The translations under genes were made by a program, and so were the position numbers. Below are positions 46,860 through 58,810 of a stretch of 64,000 bases of DNA, piece after piece. The DNA lies in NCBI RefSeq assembly GCF_000372725.1, contig NW_005200333.1, forward strand, positions 932,934 through 996,933, in the 5' to 3' direction. The stretch is from Emiliania huxleyi CCMP1516 (taxonomy: Eukaryota; Haptophyta; Isochrysidales; Noelaerhabdaceae). The notes under the pieces were generated by a model, which ran no database searches, was not told the DNA's origin, and saw nothing but the letters and a program-made list of their open reading frames with translations. Position 1 is the first letter of the stretch. Every line of letters begins with the position of its first letter.

Positions 46860-48522
46860 ATGCCCAGAGCGCGCGGCTGCTACCACTGCTATCAATCCGA
46901 CCACCGGGCACGGGACTGCCCGCACTGCGTCTGTGCGACGTGCGGCGGACTCGGCCACGAGCCGCCGCGCTGCCCTCACCGCACGCCAGCGGCCGAGGAT
47001 CTGGGCGACTTTGCGCCGCACGCCCGCACCTCCGCGGCAGAGCCAGCCGCGTTCACTTTCATCGAGCTTTTTGCCGGCATCGGCGGCTTCCGCGTGGCCC
47101 TCGCCGCCCTCGGCGGGCGCTGCGTATTCGCTTCGGAGGTCGATCCGTTTGCGCGTGGCTCATACGCCGCCAACCACTGCGGCGAGCGACCCGCCGGCGA
47201 CATCACACAGATCGACGCGTCCAGCGTCCCAGCGCACGACGTGCTCGCCGCTGGCTTCCCGTGCCAGCCCTTCTCCTTCTCGGGCAAGCGCGGCGGCCTC
47301 GGCGACCCGCGAGGAGCCCTCTTCCTCGAGATCGTGCGTCTTGCGCGGGCGCACCAGCCAAAGGCCCTCCTCCTCGAGAATGTGCGCGGTCTCGAGAGCC
47401 ATGACGGCGGCCGCACGCTCGCGATAATCCTGCGCGAGCTTGAGGGGTGCGGCTACTGCGCCCGTCACGCCGTGATTGACGCAGTCGGCCTGCTACCGCA
47501 GCAGCGGGCGAGGGTCTTCATCGTTGCGTTGCGCGCGGACGTGCGGCAGCAATACGACTTTCCGCGGCTGCCGCGGCTTGGGCGAGGCGTTCGCGACATT
47601 CTGCAGCCGGTAGCGGCGGGGGCGGCGGCGGCGGCGGCGTCGGCGGCGGCGAGGGTGGGAGCGGCGGCGGAGGCGGGGGCGGCGGCGAGGGTGGGAGCGG
47701 AGGCGGGGGCGGCGGCGGCGAGCCTGTCCGCGGGGGAGGCTGCTGCCTTGAGCCTCTCTGCTCGCCAGCTGGCGAAGGTACGCGGCCAGTCGTACACGGC
47801 GCGCTTCCCCGAGGCGCGACCTTTCCTGGACCTTTCCTGGACCTTTCCTGGACCTTTCCTGGACCTTGCCTGGGTAGGCACGCTTCCCCGAGGCGCGCTT
47901 CCTCCCCCCGCCGTGTGCGGCGGCGGCGCGCACGCTTCAGTCGAGCTACGGCAGCTACATGCTCTACTCGCAGTTCGTGCCGCTCGAGGGGCGTGTCGCG
48001 GAAGACGAGGGCGGCGGCGGCGACAGCGGCGGCGGCGGGGGCGGCGGCGGCGACAGCGGCGGCGGCGACAGCGGCGGCGGCGGCGGTGTCGGCGGCAGTG
48101 GCGGGGGCGGCGGTGGCGATGGCGTTTGTCCCGGCGAGGTCTCCCCGGCCCCTCCGGCGTCCCGCTGGCGCCGCTTCTCGGCCCGAGAGTGCGCGCGCCT
48201 CCAGGGCTTTAGCGAGGCGTGGAAGCTGCACCCACAGCGCGCGTATTCCCTCTTTGGAAACGCAATCCCGCCGCCCGTCGTTGCGATGGTCGCGGCCCCG
48301 ATGCTGCGATGCTGCGGCCTGCTGCCGCCAGCCGCTGTCGAGGTCGGCCGGGCCCGAACCTGCACCGCTAATCGCGCCCCGGAGGGGTGGGAGGTTGGGT
48401 GGGCCGTCGCGCGGCAGCTCCTGCTCGAGGCTGCCCCACGTGACGGCGGGAGGCGGGAGGCGTTGCGACGGCTCACCGCCGGCGTCGCCGCTAGCAGTTG
48501 CTACGGTGCCGAGCAAGCATGA
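46860..48522 (+). CDS. C5-cytosine DNA methyltransferase with two CCHC zinc knuckles
   Basis: From ATG 46860. Residues 5-50 carry two knuckles, CYHCYQSDHRARDC and CATCGGLGHEPPRC. The catalytic domain shows motif I (FIELFAGIGGFRVAL), motif IV (AAGFPCQPFSFSGKRGGLGD with the nucleophile Cys), motif VI (LLLENVRGL), motif VIII (LLPQQRARVFIVAL), then an Ala/Gly-rich insert, RTLQSSYGSYMLYSQFVPLE, a second Gly/Ser insert, motif IX (WRRFSARECARLQGFSEAW) and motif X (YSLFGNAIPPPVVAMVAAP). All catalytic motifs look intact. Exons 46860-47813 and 47893-48522 join in frame if a 79-nt GC-AG intron is removed. Zinc knuckles on a bacterial-type C5 methylase are unusual and suggest RNA or single-strand DNA binding. 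It modifies nuclear or organellar DNA; no targeting peptide is seen. Confidence 0.92.
47802..47897. repeat. 17-bp direct repeats bounding a 79-bp intron
   Basis: CGCTTCCCCGAGGCGCG occurs at 47802-47818 and 47881-47897. Between them are four ACCTTTCCTGG units, one ACCTTGCCTGG and GTAGGCA. Confidence 0.95.
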
Positions 48523-49429
48523 GGGATAGTTGAGTTGAGAATCTTTGGCATATGTAGAGCCGGAGATTTGGTCAGGTGGTTACAGTTTTTCGTATAAAGG
48601 CTCTACCATCAATCGGGCAATGAAAAATAAATTAAAGTTAAAACGGTCAAACTCTGATCTCCTCTGCATGACGGGAGAGGACGACCCCGGCTAGTCGCCG
48701 ACCACACCCACAAAGAACCCTCAACTCTGCAGAGTATCTTGCTTCTTCGTTCTTGGTGGAGAGCTCTAGCCTCTACGGGGGAAGGACCCACTCCTCCCCG
48801 CTGTACACTGTAGTCGGCCCCGTGAACCTTCACGGGACCTCCTTGGCAAAGCCGCCCTGCAACTCGTTGGCAGTCCTCGTTTTCGACTTTGGCCGCCCCG
48901 CGTCGGCCAGGTTCGTGTACCCCGACCCAAAACTCTTCGCCGGCCCCACCAGCTCGACCGACTCGACCGCCAACCGGCTGGGTTTGACCGGCGGCGCGAC
49001 GCGTGGCCTGTGCTGCGGCCATCTCGGACGTTCAAGCGGCGCCAGCCAGCGGCTCGGCCGCGCATCCTTCACACACGCCGCCACGACCGGGATGAGCGGC
49101 CCCGGTGTCGAGCCATGGTGTGAGCTGCATGTGCGGGGCGGCTGTGGCCACAGCAGGTCCACCAGACGGGCGTCAAAGCTTGCCGTCGGCGTGCTGTTGT
49201 GGCGAGAGCGCGAGACAGCTGCAGAGGAGCCGAGTGCAGTGGCGAGCCAGAGGCTACCTGGGTCACCAAGTGGTGGCCCTTGCCCATTCTGAGCAGGGCT
49301 GAGCTTTGGTGGGGCTGTGCTTGACATGTGTGAAGTGGGAGTGCGTGCCGGCGGCGCGTGAGAGTGAGAAACACGTGTGTATGAGGCCGTAAGAGCCGTG
49401 GTATGAGCCATAGTGAGCTTCATCACCCA
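48523..49429. other. No certain gene; contains a tail of the 13.3-kb repeat
   Basis: GACGACCCCGGCTAGTCGCC (48680-) matches the tail of the dispersed repeat at 13849. Open frames on both strands at 48750-49300 (for example LAVLVFDFGRPASARFVYPD on plus) are ambiguous and not called. Confidence 0.5.
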
Positions 49430-50250
49430 AGATAAGTGCGGTTTGGGACACATCCACACGCCTCCTGGCAGGGCTGGGCCGAGAGAGCGGCAGGGAAGGC
49501 GAGGTGGTGAGCTGACAGGCTGGGGAGTCGGCACGTGTGCGTGTTGCGGATGACCTGGCACCTGCCAAAAAGCGTTGTTTGCGGCTATTGCTCAAAACTA
49601 TGGGAGAGAAGGCTTACATATTATGACTGCATGCATGCATTTGGTGCATGAGGGCTGCGGGATGGGACATATCACGGTCGATGGCGCCGATGACGACCTC
49701 CGGAATGCCCTCGCAATCGCCTCGGATGGTGTGTCCACCGGGACAGTCTCGAGTCCTATCCGTGGCATCACGAGCCGGTGTGAGCTTGGAGACCCGAGAT
49801 AAGTGCGGCTCGGGACAGCTCGGGCTTGCTACCGATGGGCCTGGGCCAGGAAAGCGGCAGGGAAGGCGAGGTGGTGAGCTGACAGGCTGGGGAGTCGGCA
49901 TGTGTGCGTGTCGCGACGCTGCCCAAAAAGCGTTGTTTGCGGCTATTGCTCAAGACTTTGGGAGAGAAGGCCTGCGTTTTATGACTGCATCCGTGCGTTT
50001 GGTGCATGAGGGCTGTGGATCGGGACATTTCACGGTCGATGGCGCCGATAACAACCTCCGGAATGCCCTCACAATTGCTCGGCATGGGGTCCGCCGGGGA
50101 CAATCTCGGGTCCTATCTGTGGCATCACGAGCCGGTGCGAGCTTGAAGGCCCGAGCTGAGCGCGGTTTGGGACACCTCAGGCTTGCTACTGATGGGCCTG
50201 GGCCAGGGGAGCGGCAGGAAAGGCGTCGTCATGAGCTGGAAAGCCGCTCC
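49430..50250 (+). repeat. ~360-bp tandem repeat, 2.3 units
   Basis: Units begin near 49430, 49799 and 50155 (AGATAAGTGCGGTTTGGGAC, AGATAAGTGCGGCTCGGGAC, GCTGAGCGCGGTTTGGGAC). Each full unit includes GGAAGGCGAGGTGGTGAGCT, AAAAAGCGTTGTTTGCGGCT and CACGGTCGATGGCGCCGA. The third is cut after about 95 bp. The array ends about 200 bp before the ATG of the large gene at 50444. Confidence 0.9.
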
Positions 50251-50443
50251 ATCCGCATCTTCGCTGAGCGAGTGAGTGACACGCAAGTCCTCTCCCGGCA
50301 AAAGCGGCAACGGCCTGAGCCACTGTTTACCAGGCACGAGTGTAGGGACCCGGTAGTACACACTCCTATTCTGCGGGTTTGTGAACAGTCCGAACGTTAC
50401 GAAGTCCGCATCGCGCGCGCGTCCCTTCGCGTCCGTGAGAGAT

Positions 50444-53400
50444 ATGGCTACATCGGACGACGAGCCTGACGATGGCGACGGGTCCAACCTACCGGTTGAC
50501 GCCTCGCGGCACATTGAACGCATGAATGCCGAGCGCAGCGACCCGAAGCAGCCGGTGGTGTACGCGTACCTCTCGGAGATGTTTGCGTCGCCTCGGCACG
50601 CACAACTCACCCCTGGGCTGCGCTTCGCGCAGCTGCACGCGGTCGTGCTGTACTACCTCGGCTTGGCCGAGGAGGGCCTGCTACCGCAGAACCGCGGCGC
50701 CGCTGCCTGGAAGCGGCTGCGCGAGGATGTGCCCTTTTGCGACGCCAATGGACGGCTGCGCTCGCTGCCCAATCCGGCCGTGGTGGATGCAGCATCGGCA
50801 CAGCCAGGCAGCCCTGTCGCCTCGCGTCGTCACGAAGCTGAGACGCCTTCCGTCCAGGTCGTGCCGGCCGTCCTCGAGCCACGCAGCGGAATGAAGGAGT
50901 TGTCGGTAGCGCGGCGTCGCCTCTACGACGAAGCCATCCTGTTCGTTGAGACGCAGCTCAAGCACATTGGGAATGGCAAGCCCGCGTGCTCGCGGCTCCG
51001 AGCCGAGCTGCAGTACCTGGGGCAGGCCGTTGCAGTGGTTGCGTCCAAGCAGCACGCGCAGCTCGACCTCGATGAGCGAGGCGCATTCGAAGACCTCGCC
51101 AGGCAGGTGCTTGCCTCGCCGTACATGTACCAAGAGCTCGGTGCGTCCTCGCCCGTCCTCCCCGGATGTCTGCCCGTCCCACCTGTGCATGGACGCTCCG
51201 CCCCATTGCCACACATCTGAGCCGCTGCTTTCGCACTCAGTTGGAGCGACCGACGCCTTTGAGGAGGTCTGCAAGCTCATCAATGCCAGGCTGCCAGGTC
51301 AGCCCTTTGGAGACGAGCATCAGCTCTTGCGCGTCGCTACACGTGTGCTCGAGGAGTACCCGATCGCGACGTACCTGGTGCAGCGTGGCTGGTGCCGGCC
51401 AGTCGATGAGCAAGGCCGCCGGCTGCTCGGGCGGATTCGGCTCGACTCCGGCTCGGCGCACCCGGCCGCGGCGCAAGCTCGATCCACGCGGCGCCGCGGC
51501 AGCAGACCCGCTCCTCCCAGTCGAAGCGCGGACGGCGCGTCTGCTGCTGGTATGTCCACGGCAGCCACGACGGGCGCAGGCAGCGACTCCGACGCTTCCA
51601 AGGAGGAGATGCCGCTCACGACGTGCCGCGCGCCCCCAGTCACCGCCTTCCAGTGGTTTGCGCGCACAGAGGCGCTGCGACTGAGAAGCTCCGCCTCCGC
51701 CACAGTGTCGAGCGATCAATGGCGCGCCATCACAGCGGCCTGGGACGAACTCCCTTCGGACCGCAAGGCGTGGTGGGAGACGCAGCGGCTTGCAAGCTTG
51801 CAGGTGCAGAACGCCCGAGCACTCTCCTCGAGCTGCTCGTACATCTGCGCGCACGGCGCGACCGACCTAGCCCACTGTGAGGGCTGCGGCGAGGCGCGCA
51901 GTGGCCACCCCTTCTGTTTTCAGAAGCGGCTTGTGGAGGCGGGTGCAGATGGCACGAGCGAGGCCCTCTACCTCTGCCCGTCCTGTCTGCAGAGACACCT
52001 CGCCGCGGTGCGCCTCCTGCCACCCCAACCGCCGACGCCGACGGTGCTCGCGGCGATCGAGCTGCTAGTCGGGGGAAGCGGCGGTTGCGCCAAACTCGGA
52101 GCCGTCCGGGAGGCGGCGCGCGCTGCGGCAGGGGTCGTCACGCGCGGTGTCAGCCAGTCGCAGCGTGCTGCCATCGCCGCGTGCTCCCACCTCGACGAGG
52201 TGCGCGCCTCGCGCGAGCCCCGCCGACCACCCCAGCCACGACGCCCTTGACATAACCCTCCGTGCTCGCCCTCGCCTTCAGTGCATCACGGCAAGCGCCA
52301 CTCTGGCAGAGGCGGCGGGGCTCTCCTCGAGCCGCGCTTTCGCGAATGTGCACGGGGGCTTGGTCGCGCTCAAGGTGGCGGAGCACCTCCGCGGCGGCGA
52401 GCCCAGCGTCGTGAAGGCCTGCGCAGTCCTGCACGAGTACCAGCGCGCACCCGCTCTCGAAGATGCTGCAAAGGCGGTGCACATGCACGTGATGCAGGCT
52501 CTCGTGGATGCGGCGCGCAGCGGTCGCCGAGGCAGGCTGGAGGCGGAGCTCGCGCTGCGGTCGGATGCGGCGGCGCTCGCGCCCGTGGTGCTCCGGTTCG
52601 TGCGCGATGACATCTGCAACGTCTTGCAGCTCGTGCTCGACGACGTCGTCGACCTCGCGTCCCCCGACGTCATCGACGCAGACAACGCCTCCGCGGCTCC
52701 CCGACAGTCGCGCCGACGCGACATACTGCGTCGTGTCGCCGAGTCCATCATCGGCCCGTTGCTGCACCTGCGCTGGATCGGCTCGCAGGAGGAGTGCCCC
52801 GAGGCAAAGAAGCTCTTTCGGCGCATCAGCCGCTTCCTCCAGGTGCCGGAGCGCGCCGCCACCTTTCGCAGCGCACTCTTTCGGGAGGGAGCACCACGTT
52901 CCCTCGACACCGACCTCAAGCAACGCGCGCCTGTGCTGCTAGAGGCGGACCGAGAGCGTGGCAAGACGACCAGGCGCGCTGTCATCGAGGACAATGCCCC
53001 GATCGTGTCCATCACGGCCCCAGGGCTTGGCGAGGTCGTGCAGGCCAACTTGACGCACTGGACCGCTACGGGAAGTGTCAACCTGGACCCGGCCACCGGC
53101 AGCTTGGGCGACGGTCGGCCGCTCAGCACTGCCGTGGGCAAGTTTGTCGCCACCGCCGGTCCACTCTACGGCGTTGCCTTCCCCGAGCTGCGAAGAAACG
53201 CAATGTCCTCCTCGCACCGGGGCCTGCGCCTGCCTGCCGAGTACGCCCTCCGGGGCGACCAGACGTGCCAGTGGGGCGTGAGTGACGGCACCGTCTGCCG
53301 CTTGATGCACCCGACCCGCGGGCTCGTGCCCGAGCTGGTCAATGGCGAGGGCCTCACCCTTGCCACGCACGTCCCCGTCAAAGAGGCGCTGTCGCACCTC

Positions 53401-56400
53401 TTCAAGATGTTTCGGTTGCAGCTTGACTCGAATTCCACGCACGTCTACGGCAACCTCAAGGACGCGACGATCCGGGCGCTACCGGTGCACGTCTTTTCGT
53501 TCCTTGAGCGACCTGAAGGTGGCGCCGTCGGCTCATGGGTGGAGGGGCCGCGCGAGGGTCTGCGCGCGCACTCGCGCAGGTTCTACCCAGGCGCCTGGAC
53601 CGACGACGGGAGCTCCCTCCGCGTAACGTCGCTGCGCATCGGCCCTCCGCAGCCGGTCAACTCGCTCGCGTCCGACGAGCAGTGGGGGCTCGCGCTCGAG
53701 CTCGGCCGTGCCACGGGGCAGCTGTCTCGCGGCAACTATGCCGACTGCGGCGAGGTTGGCGACGCGCTGCGGCCGTTTCTGCAGGGTGATCTCGGCACGT
53801 ACAGCGTGCTTGGAGGCTGCCTCCGCCGCGAGATGGTCGTCGTGTCGAGAGGTGTGTTCCGAAACGAGGCCGAGGCGCGCGCTCATGTGCGTGCTCTGCG
53901 GATCGTCCATGCGATGTGGGACCCGCTGCGCCCCGTTATGCACAACCAGTTCGCGCTCCTCAAGGGCATCCTCGTCTGCCGTTTCAAGAACGGCTCCATC
54001 GATACGGAGCGCACGATGCAGGGCTTCACCAAGTTCAAGCCGGGATCCGAGGGCCAGGGCTTCCAGACGAAGAAGGAGCTGGTCGGGCGTCGCACGCAGG
54101 CGTTCCACAACGTGATGCAGCGTCTCTTCCGCATCTACAAGAGGGAGGCGTACGGCGACAGGGTCACCATCAACGCAGACGGGAGCCTCGACCGCGACGA
54201 CTACGACGACCGCTTTCTCGATATGATCCGGAGCCTTGCTGCCCCCGATGCGACGGGCCGCGTGGATGAGGAGCTGGCGGACATGATCCACGAGGTGTAC
54301 GACCTCAACGTGCCGCTGCTTCTCGAGGTGCTGATGACGCGCAAGAGCATCGCCGAGGTCGGCCCCATGATGTGCGCCTACTGGCAGGCCTGGGCGCAGG
54401 CGGCGAACTGCCCGCGCGTCTTCCGCCACTTTGTCGACCAGCTCGCCGCGCCGCTCCTCCGCTCCGCCGAGGGCAACACCCACGTGCTACAGGCCTTGTC
54501 GACGCCAACCGAGTCGGGCAACTACGGCACGGGGAAGGAGGTGGACTGCTTGCAGGAACTCATCGTCCTCATCGCGCAGCGGTACAAGCTCAAGGCCGCG
54601 GGCAAGGGCGAGGAGGCCAAGAAGCTGATCGGGCGCCAGCACGCCCTCGCCGCCAACCTCGACATCGCCCTCGAGACGATACCCTGGCTCGAGACGGAGT
54701 GGGCTGGCCTGATGAAGAAGACGTACCAGTCGAGGGTGATGCATCGGTCCGAGGCGATCGACGTCCTCACCTATCTGTACACCCGCTCCTTTGCCGTCGC
54801 GGACCCCTTCCGGCGCATCGCATCTGGTGCCCAGGGCGAGGTCGCGCGCTGGGAGCTCGCGACGCAGCTGCGACTAGAGCCTGCGAGCACAGCCGCGCTC
54901 CAAGTGCCCTGCTTTTACTACGTCGATATGGAAGGTGGCCCTCTCCGGCTGCTCGCACCTGGGCGCCTCCTCGCGGCGGCGAGGGAGGCGGACGCGTCGA
55001 TGGAGGAACCGCCGAAGGTGACCTTCGCGACCGGAGAGAAGCCTCTCTTCGGCACCGAGCTCACGGGCGTGTGCTTCGGGCGCGACGGCCGGTGGCGCTC
55101 TCGTGGCGGGGTGGGCGTGGGAGAGCTGCGCGTCCCGCACAATGTGCCGCGCACAGTCTGCATCACCGACTCGACGCTGCGCCCCGCCGCCCTGTCGGCG
55201 CTGCAGATGCTGCCCCTCACCAGCGACGAGCCCGATGCGACGGAGGAGTACACGCAACTCAGGTGGTCGCTGTCGCTGGTGCGCACCGCCTCTCGTACTG
55301 TGCCCGCTGTGGCGCAGCTGCAACGAGCGCTGCCATCCATGTCCCTCCTCCTGTACGTTGACGGCGTCGAGGCCACCAGCGTCAGGGCTACTGACCTGCC
55401 GCGGCGGCTGCTCGGGGCGCTCCAGACTGGCAAGCCTATTGTAATCGCCCCGCCGGTCACGCTCCAGGATGCGGCAAAGGCAGCCTTCGACATGTCGTAC
55501 GACATCCTGCTCTCGGGAGTGGTGGCTAGGTACACGTCGAGCGGCAAGCCTTCGTACACGGCAAAGGTGTGGGGAGGCACCACGTCGGCGCAGCGCGAGT
55601 GCCGGCAGGGCAAGCCGTCGCCCCCATCCGCAGTGGAAGGGAAGCCGCAGAGGCTCGTCCTCTTTTGCTACTCCAAGGCGACAGAGCAAGCCGCACCCGC
55701 CGGGGGTGAGCGGGGCGTGCAGGCGTCGAAACGCAGCGGCCTCGAGCTCGCGCTCGAGGAGGCGCGTGAGATGACAGAACGCGCGGAGGAGGCGGGGGTC
55801 GTGTCGGGCATAGCCGCCAAGCGGGCGGCAGAGGAGGCGGACCAGACCGAGCTGCTCAAGCACACGAGGCGCACGCACCTGCTCACGGGTCGAGCACAGG
55901 GGGCCGGGAAGGTCGCCGTCGGGAAGGGCCCGGGCAGGAAGAACACGGCCGACCAGGGCCGCCGCCTGCCGACGCAGCGCACGTACCAGAACCCAGTCGG
56001 TCGCATAAGCTCTGGCGACACTGCAGGGCTCGCAGGCGGCGACAACAGGAAACTCAAGTTTGCCAAGAACTACGGGCAGGCCATGCAGCGGTGTTACGAC
56101 GCGGAGCTGGAGTCGCTGCAGGTGATGACGGACGTGTACAATGCCGAAAGGCCGTGTGGGTGTCGCCGCCAGCTCGGGCGCGGGGCGTGGTGTCTAACAG
56201 CTTCTCCCTGCTCTAGGCGCGGCATCCCGTTCGACTACTCGACTCTTGTGCGCCAAGGCGGCGGCGGCGGCGGAGGTGGCGGCTGCAGCGGCGGCGGCGA
56301 CGGCGGCGACGGCGGCGGTGGCGGCGCGGGTGGGGGACCGGGAGGCAACCGCTCCTCGCGCGCAGGCACAAGCGAGGAGGATGCCCGGGTCGCCAAGGAG

Positions 56401-56766
56401 CGCGAGCGCATCGAGCGCGAGATCCAGGTGAAGCTGCGCGAGATCGAGACGCACGAGCAGACGAGCATCGAGCTGCAAACCGACCAGACCGCGAGCAGCG
56501 TGCAAAATATGCAACCGAGTATAGACAAGGCCAAGGAGCGGAGCGACACCCTGCGGCGCGAGCTGACGGCGCTCCACCGCAAGCTGTGGTCACTAGAAGA
56601 CGACGCCGGCGGCGGTGCGGGAACGCACATCGATCCGGATGACGAGCTGCTGGAGGGTGATGACGAGGCGATCGGCAGCTTGCCGCTGGAGGACTCCGAC
56701 GACGAGGGGGGCGATGCAGCAGGTGCAATCAGTGATGACGACATGTTTGACAATGACGGGCCCTAG
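50444..56766 (+). CDS. Very large (~2,024 aa) protein, unknown; possible transposon protein
   Basis: Exons 50444-51140, 51241-52199, 52282-56150 and 56217-56766 join in frame; introns 1 and 2 are GT-AG, intron 3 (66 nt) GC-AG and also readable through. Exon 2 contains a zinc-binding-like cluster, HCEGCGEARSGHPFC then LCPSC (~residues 445-475). The long exon is helical with distinctive blocks: LTHWTATGSVNLDPATGSLG, LKDATIRALPVHVFSFLERP, MTRKSIAEVGPMMCAYWQAW, TPTESGNYGTGKEVDCLQEL, YYVDMEGGPLRLLAPGRLL. The end is a Gly-rich linker, a ~70-residue coiled coil and a very acidic tail (SDDDMFDNDGP). I know no family. Pairing with a convergent RecQ-type helicase and an upstream tandem array recalls large DNA transposons, but no DDE triad can be assigned by eye. 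Confidence 0.7.
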
Positions 56767-57096
56767 TTAGTTGCGATCAGTGGTGCCCGGGACGAGCACG
56801 GAGACGTTGCGACTAATTATAGCGCTTAGGATCGGAGTAGTGGTCCTGAGTACGTACACTGCATGTAAAATGCATTTCAGTTCATAAAAGGCTGCCGTTT
56901 GTGTCAGAAAAGGTCTACCCTGCCTTCGAACTGGACGACTATGGCGGTGCGGGCCGGGAATGCTGCGTTTCTTTTTGCGTGTGTTTCTTCACCATCTGCA
57001 TCTCGGTTTCTCCGGCCACACTAGCTGACAGCACAAGCGCTCAGACAGCACAAGCGCCTGTCTTTGTTTCTGTAGTGTACTACACCTCTGCCACAC

Positions 57097-58810
57097 TCAT
57101 GCGAGAGAGGGGCGCTTGACAAACGGCACCAGGCGGGCACCGCCACTGGGCGTCGTTGGAGCAGCGGAACCGAGGGAAGGGAAGGGCAAGCTGCCGGTGC
57201 ACTCGCACGAGGACGCGCCACCCACGGAATGGGCGGAAGGAGCGAGCGGCGAGGGCTCGATGTGTGAAGGAGTGCGCTTCCCAGCAGTCTTGGTCAGACG
57301 CAGAGCCGGACTCGACGCCTCCGAGACCGAGGCCGAGGCGGGGGTGGACGCTGAGGCCGGGTGTCGCTCGGGAGCGGGACAGGACGCCGGGGACGGCGGG
57401 GCGGCAAGCCGCCTCGCTGCTTCGCCGCGAACCCCGAGCTCCTGGAGGCTGGTGCCGCGGGCGAGCATCGAGGTTAGCACACGCCGCGCTATCTCGCGGT
57501 GGTGCTCCGATTTCCTCTGGTGCATCGCGATGAGCTGGCGCGCCTCGGCTACATCTCGCGGGTCCGCCCGAGTCTGCTCGTCACTCGACGGCTGCCACAC
57601 CCACACGAAGAGCTCCTCGCTGCCCGCCTCGTACTCGGCCAGGGCGCCCAGATTCGCCTCGGCGAGGAGCAGTGGCGCAAGGCCGTGCGACGACTCCTTG
57701 ACGCGAACACCGATGTCGCCTTTGCCAACCATTGTCAGCACCGCCATCTCGTGCGCGCTCATTTCTGTGAACGGCGCTGGTGCGAGTGCGGGCGGCTCGT
57801 CGAAGACGCTAGTCAGGAGCTCCTCGCCCTCAGAGAGCTGGCGGAGAATCTCGATCGCCGCTTTGCTCGCCGGCCGCAGCTCCATGTAGTAGGGGAAGCT
57901 GCCGCAAAGGGACGCGTGCGCAGCGGGGAGGGAGGCGGTGGGGAGCGAGGCGTAGCGCGCACAGTAGTCACACCCGGAGCACTGCTCGACGCTGCCGCCG
58001 AGCCAGCCGACGAGCGCAGCACGAAGGCAGCCGGCGTGCGTCAGCACTTTGAGCAGCTGCGTCGTGGCGCTGAGGGCCGCACGAGCGCGCTCCATCGGCG
58101 CCGGGAGCGTGGCGCGCTCGACGAGGAACCGCGGCCGCAAGAACGTAATCGAGAGGCCAGACGAGCGAATACGTCCATCCTCCTGGAAGTGCTCGAGCGG
58201 GTCCTGGGCGAGGCCGAAGTGGAGTAGCGCGGTGATGCCCGCGTGGTTGACGCCAGTGGCAAATGTTGACGAGGCGATGAGGATGACGTCCGGGTCGGCG
58301 CGCCAATCGGCCAAGCTCGACTGCCGCTCCTCCTCTGTCATACCGTTGGTGGCAAACGCGCGGGCAGGCATGCCGTGGGCAGTGAGGAACGCGGCGATAG
58401 CGGGCGCCGACGTCGCCTTCGTGACAAACGCGAGCTTGCGTCCTGCCCACGCAGCCGAGGCGAGAGCGCGCGCGAGCCTGCACCCGCGCAACACGTAGCT
58501 GGCACTCGACTCTCGAGACCCGGCGGGGAGAAAGCACCGCACCATTGAGATGTCGGCGCGGTCCACCGGCCCGCGCAGCACGGTTAGGTTCTCACCCTCC
58601 ACCCCGAGACGCAACCGCCAGATCGCCTCTCGCTCGAGCTTGCCGGGCGGCATCGTCGCGGTGAGCGCGAGCACCTGGAAGGGCTCGAAGTTGAGCGCCT
58701 GCATCACGAGCGCAAGGCTCGCGTGGGTAACGCCCAGCTTCGCGCAAGCCTCGCGGAACCCGCCCTGCGAGATCTTGAGGCACGTGTGTGCCTCGTCGAT
58801 CACAAACAGC
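57097..58810 (-). CDS. RecQ-type SF2 helicase, 5' part missing
   Basis: About 569 residues remain, beginning at motif II (VIDEAHTCLKISQGGFREAC). Then follow motif III ALTATMPP, a second RecA domain with AWAGRKLAFVTKA, motif V SSTFATGVNHAGITALLHFG, motif VI QEDGRIRSSG (altered from the usual QExGRAGRDG) and a RecQ-like zinc site CSGCDYCARY. A domain of ~150 residues and a Ser/Pro/Ala-rich tail follow. Motif I (Walker A) and the start of the gene are absent because the frame meets Copia-type sequence at about 58810, and no helicase sequence resumes beyond that element. It converges on the 2,024-aa gene with 330 bp between stops. It is either a transposon helicase or a truncated host gene. Confidence 0.8.

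Noticed and set aside
46459-47427. Ser/Arg/Thr-rich 322-aa plus-strand ORF
   Set aside because: It crosses the foldback element and then overlaps the methyltransferase in another frame; the methyltransferase frame has all catalytic motifs.
50125-50610. Minus-strand ORFs in the 50-kb region
   Set aside because: They overlap the tandem array and the 5' exon of the large plus-strand gene, whose spliced frame is far more coherent.
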